Source: Bradyrhizobium diazoefficiens
GTDB lineage: Bacteria > Pseudomonadota > Alphaproteobacteria > Rhizobiales > Xanthobacteraceae
Direction: 5' to 3'
NCBI RefSeq assembly: GCF_016616235.1
Contig: NZ_CP067100.1
Coordinates: 3,779,001 to 3,843,000, forward strand
DNA length: 64,000 nucleotides
Under the pieces are notes generated by a model that saw only the letters and a program-made list of their open reading frames with translations, did not search any database and was not told the DNA's origin. The first letter of the stretch is position 1, and the number at the start of each line of letters is the position of its first letter. Shown here one piece after another: positions 61,680 through 64,000 of the stretch. The translations under genes and the position numbers were made by a program.

Positions 61680-63188
61680 ATGACAACCTGGCCCATTCTT
61701 TCGGTCACGACCTTCCTGCCGCTGGTCGGCGCGCTGATCGTGTATCTCAGCCGCGGCGACGACGAGGCGGCGAGGCGCAATGCGCGCTGGATCGCGCTGT
61801 GGACCACGCTGATCACCTTCGCGGTGTCGGTGATCCTGGTGATGCGCTTCGATCCCACGAGTGCCGACTTCCAGTTCGTCGAGAAGTCGAGCTGGCTCGC
61901 CACCGGCATCACCTACCATATGGGCGTTGACGGCATCTCGCTGCCGCTGCTGATCCTGACCACCGCCGTGATGCCGTTCTGCATCATCGCGAGCTGGAAG
62001 GCGATCACGAGCCGGGTGCGCGAATACATGATGGCGTTCCTGATCCTGGAAACGCTGATGATCGGCACCTTCTCGGCGCTCGATCTCGTGCTGTTCTACC
62101 TGTTCTTCGAGGGTGGCCTGATCCCGATGTTCCTGATCATCGGCATCTGGGGCGGCCCGCGCCGGGTCTACGCCTCATTCAAGTTCTTCCTCTACACTTT
62201 CCTCGGCTCGGTCCTGATGCTGCTCGCCATCATGGCGCTGTACTGGAACGGCGGCACCACCGATATCCCGACCCTGATGCACACCGCCGTGCCGCGCAGC
62301 TTGCAGACCTGGGCCTGGCTCGCCTTCTTCGCCTCCTTCGCGGTGAAGATGCCGATGTGGCCGGTGCACACCTGGTTGCCGGATGCCCACGTCGAGGCGC
62401 CGACCGCGGGTTCGGTCGTCCTCGCCGCGATCCTGTTGAAGATGGGCGGCTATGGCTTCCTGCGCTTCTCGCTGCCGATGTTCCCGCTGGCCTCGCACGA
62501 CTTCGCGCCGCTGATCTTCACGCTCTCGGCTATCGCCATCATCTACACCTCGCTGGTGGCCCTGATGCAGGAGGACATGAAGAAGCTGATCGCGTACTCC
62601 TCGGTCGCGCATATGGGCTTCGTCACCATGGGCATTTTCGCCGGCACCATGCAGGGCGTCGCCGGCGGCGTGTTCCAGATGATCTCGCACGGCATCGTCT
62701 CCGGCGCGCTGTTCCTCTGCGTCGGCATCGTCTACGACCGCATGCACACCCGCGAGATCGCGGCCTATGGCGGCCTCGTCAACCGGATGCCGCTCTATGC
62801 GATGACCTTCATGGTCTTCACCATGGCCAATGTCGGTCTGCCCGGCACGAGCGGCTTCGTCGGCGAGTTCATGACGCTGCTCGGCACCTTCAAGGTCTCG
62901 ATCCCGACGGCGTTCTTCGCGACCCTTGGCGTCATCCTGTCGGCCGCTTACGCGCTGTGGCTCTACCGCAAGGTCGTGTTCGGCGCGCTGGTCAAGCCGT
63001 CGCTGATGAGCATGAAGGACCTGACCTTGCGCGAATGCGTGACGCTGTTCCCGATGATCGCGCTGACGATCCTGTTCGGCGTCTATCCGAAGCCGGTGCT
63101 CGACATGTCGGCCGCTTCGGTCCAGCAACTCGTCAACAACTACAACACCGCTGTGACGGCCGTGAAGGCCGCCGCACTGCTCCATTGA
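61680..63188 (+). CDS. nuoM: NADH-quinone oxidoreductase subunit M
   Basis: A 502 aa antiporter-like proton-pumping subunit (ND4) with 14 helices. [80 protein letters not shown] and [24 protein letters not shown] are the family signatures with the key Glu and Lys residues. It begins directly after the nuoL stop. Confidence 0.98.
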   Translation: MTTWPILSVTTFLPLVGALIVYLSRGDDEAARRNARWIALWTTLITFAVSVILVMRFDPTSADFQFVEKSSWLATGITYHMGVDGISLPLLILTTAVMPFCIIASWKAITSRVREYMMAFLILETLMIGTFSALDLVLFYLFFEGGLIPMFLIIGIWGGPRRVYASFKFFLYTFLGSVLMLLAIMALYWNGGTTDIPTLMHTAVPRSLQTWAWLAFFASFAVKMPMWPVHTWLPDAHVEAPTAGSVVLAAILLKMGGYGFLRFSLPMFPLASHDFAPLIFTLSAIAIIYTSLVALMQEDMKKLIAYSSVAHMGFVTMGIFAGTMQGVAGGVFQMISHGIVSGALFLCVGIVYDRMHTREIAAYGGLVNRMPLYAMTFMVFTMANVGLPGTSGFVGEFMTLLGTFKVSIPTAFFATLGVILSAAYALWLYRKVVFGALVKPSLMSMKDLTLRECVTLFPMIALTILFGVYPKPVLDMSAASVQQLVNNYNTAVTAVKAAALLH

Positions 63189-63210
63189 TCGGGCAGGTCA
63201 GGATATCGCC

Positions 63211-64000
63211 ATGAGCTTTGAGACTGCAGGTTATCAACTGGCGCCGGTGCTGCCCGAGATCGTGCTCGCGGTCGGCGCGATGGCGCTTCTGATGCTGGGC
63301 GCCTATCGCGGGCAGGGGATGACCCGCGCGGTCACTTCGCTGGCGGTGGTGCTTCTGGTCGTGGTCGGTGTGCTCGTCTACGCGCAGCCTGCCGGCAAGC
63401 AGGTGACCTTCGGCGGCAGTTTCATCCTCGATGACTTCGCCCGCTTCATGAAGATCATGGCGCTGATCGGCTCGGCCGCGACGCTGATCCTGTCGGCGGA
63501 GTTCCTGTCCGATCCGTCGCGCCGCATCTTCGAATACGCCATTCTGGTGCTGCTCTCGACGCTCGGCATGATGGTGCTGATCTCGGCCGGCGACCTGATC
63601 TCGCTCTATCTCGGCCTCGAGCTGATGTCGCTCGCGCTCTATGTCGTGGCGGCCTCGAACCGTGACAACGCCAAGTCGACGGAGGCCGGCCTCAAGTACT
63701 TCGTGCTCGGCGCGCTGTCCTCGGGCATGCTGCTGTACGGCGCCTCGCTGATCTATGGCTTCACCGGCACGGTCAGCTTCAGCGGCATCGCCGCCGCCGC
63801 GACGGTTTCGAATGTCGGCCTCGTCTTCGGCCTGGTCTTCCTGCTCGCCGGCCTCTGTTTCAAGGTCTCGGCCGTGCCGTTCCACATGTGGACGCCGGAT
63901 GTCTACGAAGGCGCGCCGACGCCGGTCACCGCCTTCTTCGCCTCGGCGCCGAAGGTTGCCGCGCTCGCCGTCTTCACCCGCGTCACGCTGACCGCATTCC
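63211..64000 (+). CDS. nuoN: NADH-quinone oxidoreductase subunit N (truncated by the window)
   Basis: The first 263 residues of an antiporter-like subunit (ND2), open at the right edge. It starts [20 protein letters not shown], 22 bp after nuoM, and contains the signatures [56 protein letters not shown] and [32 protein letters not shown]. It is the expected last gene of the nuo operon. Confidence 0.96.
   Translation, partial: MSFETAGYQLAPVLPEIVLAVGAMALLMLGAYRGQGMTRAVTSLAVVLLVVVGVLVYAQPAGKQVTFGGSFILDDFARFMKIMALIGSAATLILSAEFLSDPSRRIFEYAILVLLSTLGMMVLISAGDLISLYLGLELMSLALYVVAASNRDNAKSTEAGLKYFVLGALSSGMLLYGASLIYGFTGTVSFSGIAAAATVSNVGLVFGLVFLLAGLCFKVSAVPFHMWTPDVYEGAPTPVTAFFASAPKVAALAVFTRVTLTAF

Overview
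The window looks like a chromosomal segment of a Bradyrhizobium-type alphaproteobacterium (Rhizobiales). GC is high. Protein sequences such as GlnB, GlnA, Tig, ClpP, ClpX, Lon and a complete nuoA-N order are alphaproteobacterial in style. Several short palindromic intergenic repeats are of kinds I associate from memory with Bradyrhizobium and Rhodopseudomonas. Genus assignment is inference; no search was run.

Layout. (1) 1-3.3 kb: edge of an exopolysaccharide-type locus, with a truncated tyrosine-kinase-like P-loop protein, a FemAB/GNAT-like acyltransferase and a NodB-fold protein. The first and third have lost key catalytic residues. (2) 3.3-16.5 kb: housekeeping genes, including DUF2842, heme A synthase, MetY, a CoA-binding protein, an ECHDC3-type crotonase, a thioesterase, rplM-rpsI, a diguanylate cyclase, an AI-2E family permease, a class-I glutamine amidotransferase-type hydrolase and an nfeD-slipin pair. 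(3) 16.7-20.5 kb: glnB-glnA nitrogen control with a good sigma-54 -24/-12 site, then NAD(P)HX repair enzyme Nnr. (4) 20.6-29.1 kb: a copper-less multicopper-oxidase-fold protein, tRNA-Leu(TAG), then tig-clpP-clpX-lon.

(5) 29.1-42.6 kb: an accessory stretch lying between tRNA-Val(TAC) and tRNA-Asp(GTC). It holds small membrane proteins and two 24-27 aa peptides, one membrane gene with an EcfG-type stress promoter, a methyltransferase, a five-gene Czc-type metal-efflux operon (small His/Cys protein, czcC, czcB, czcA, CDF), pepT and an HU gene. (6) 42.6-48.6 kb: a glycosyltransferase and an iron-uptake unit (TonB receptor, PepSY membrane protein, small partner). (7) 48.8-64 kb: the 14-gene complex I operon, cut off inside nuoN. 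It carries three extra genes between nuo subunits: an FkbM methyltransferase (D/E), a two-helix membrane protein (E/F) and a short coiled-coil protein (F/G). NuoL has a histidine-rich insert.

The most interesting points are the accessory genes embedded in the nuo operon, the apparently inactive enzymes in the polysaccharide locus, the multicopper-oxidase fold without copper ligands, the paired micro-peptide/membrane-protein units, an orphan terminator near 39.4 kb, and the apparent splitting of an ancestral lon-hupB-tRNA-Val-tRNA-Asp-nuo order.
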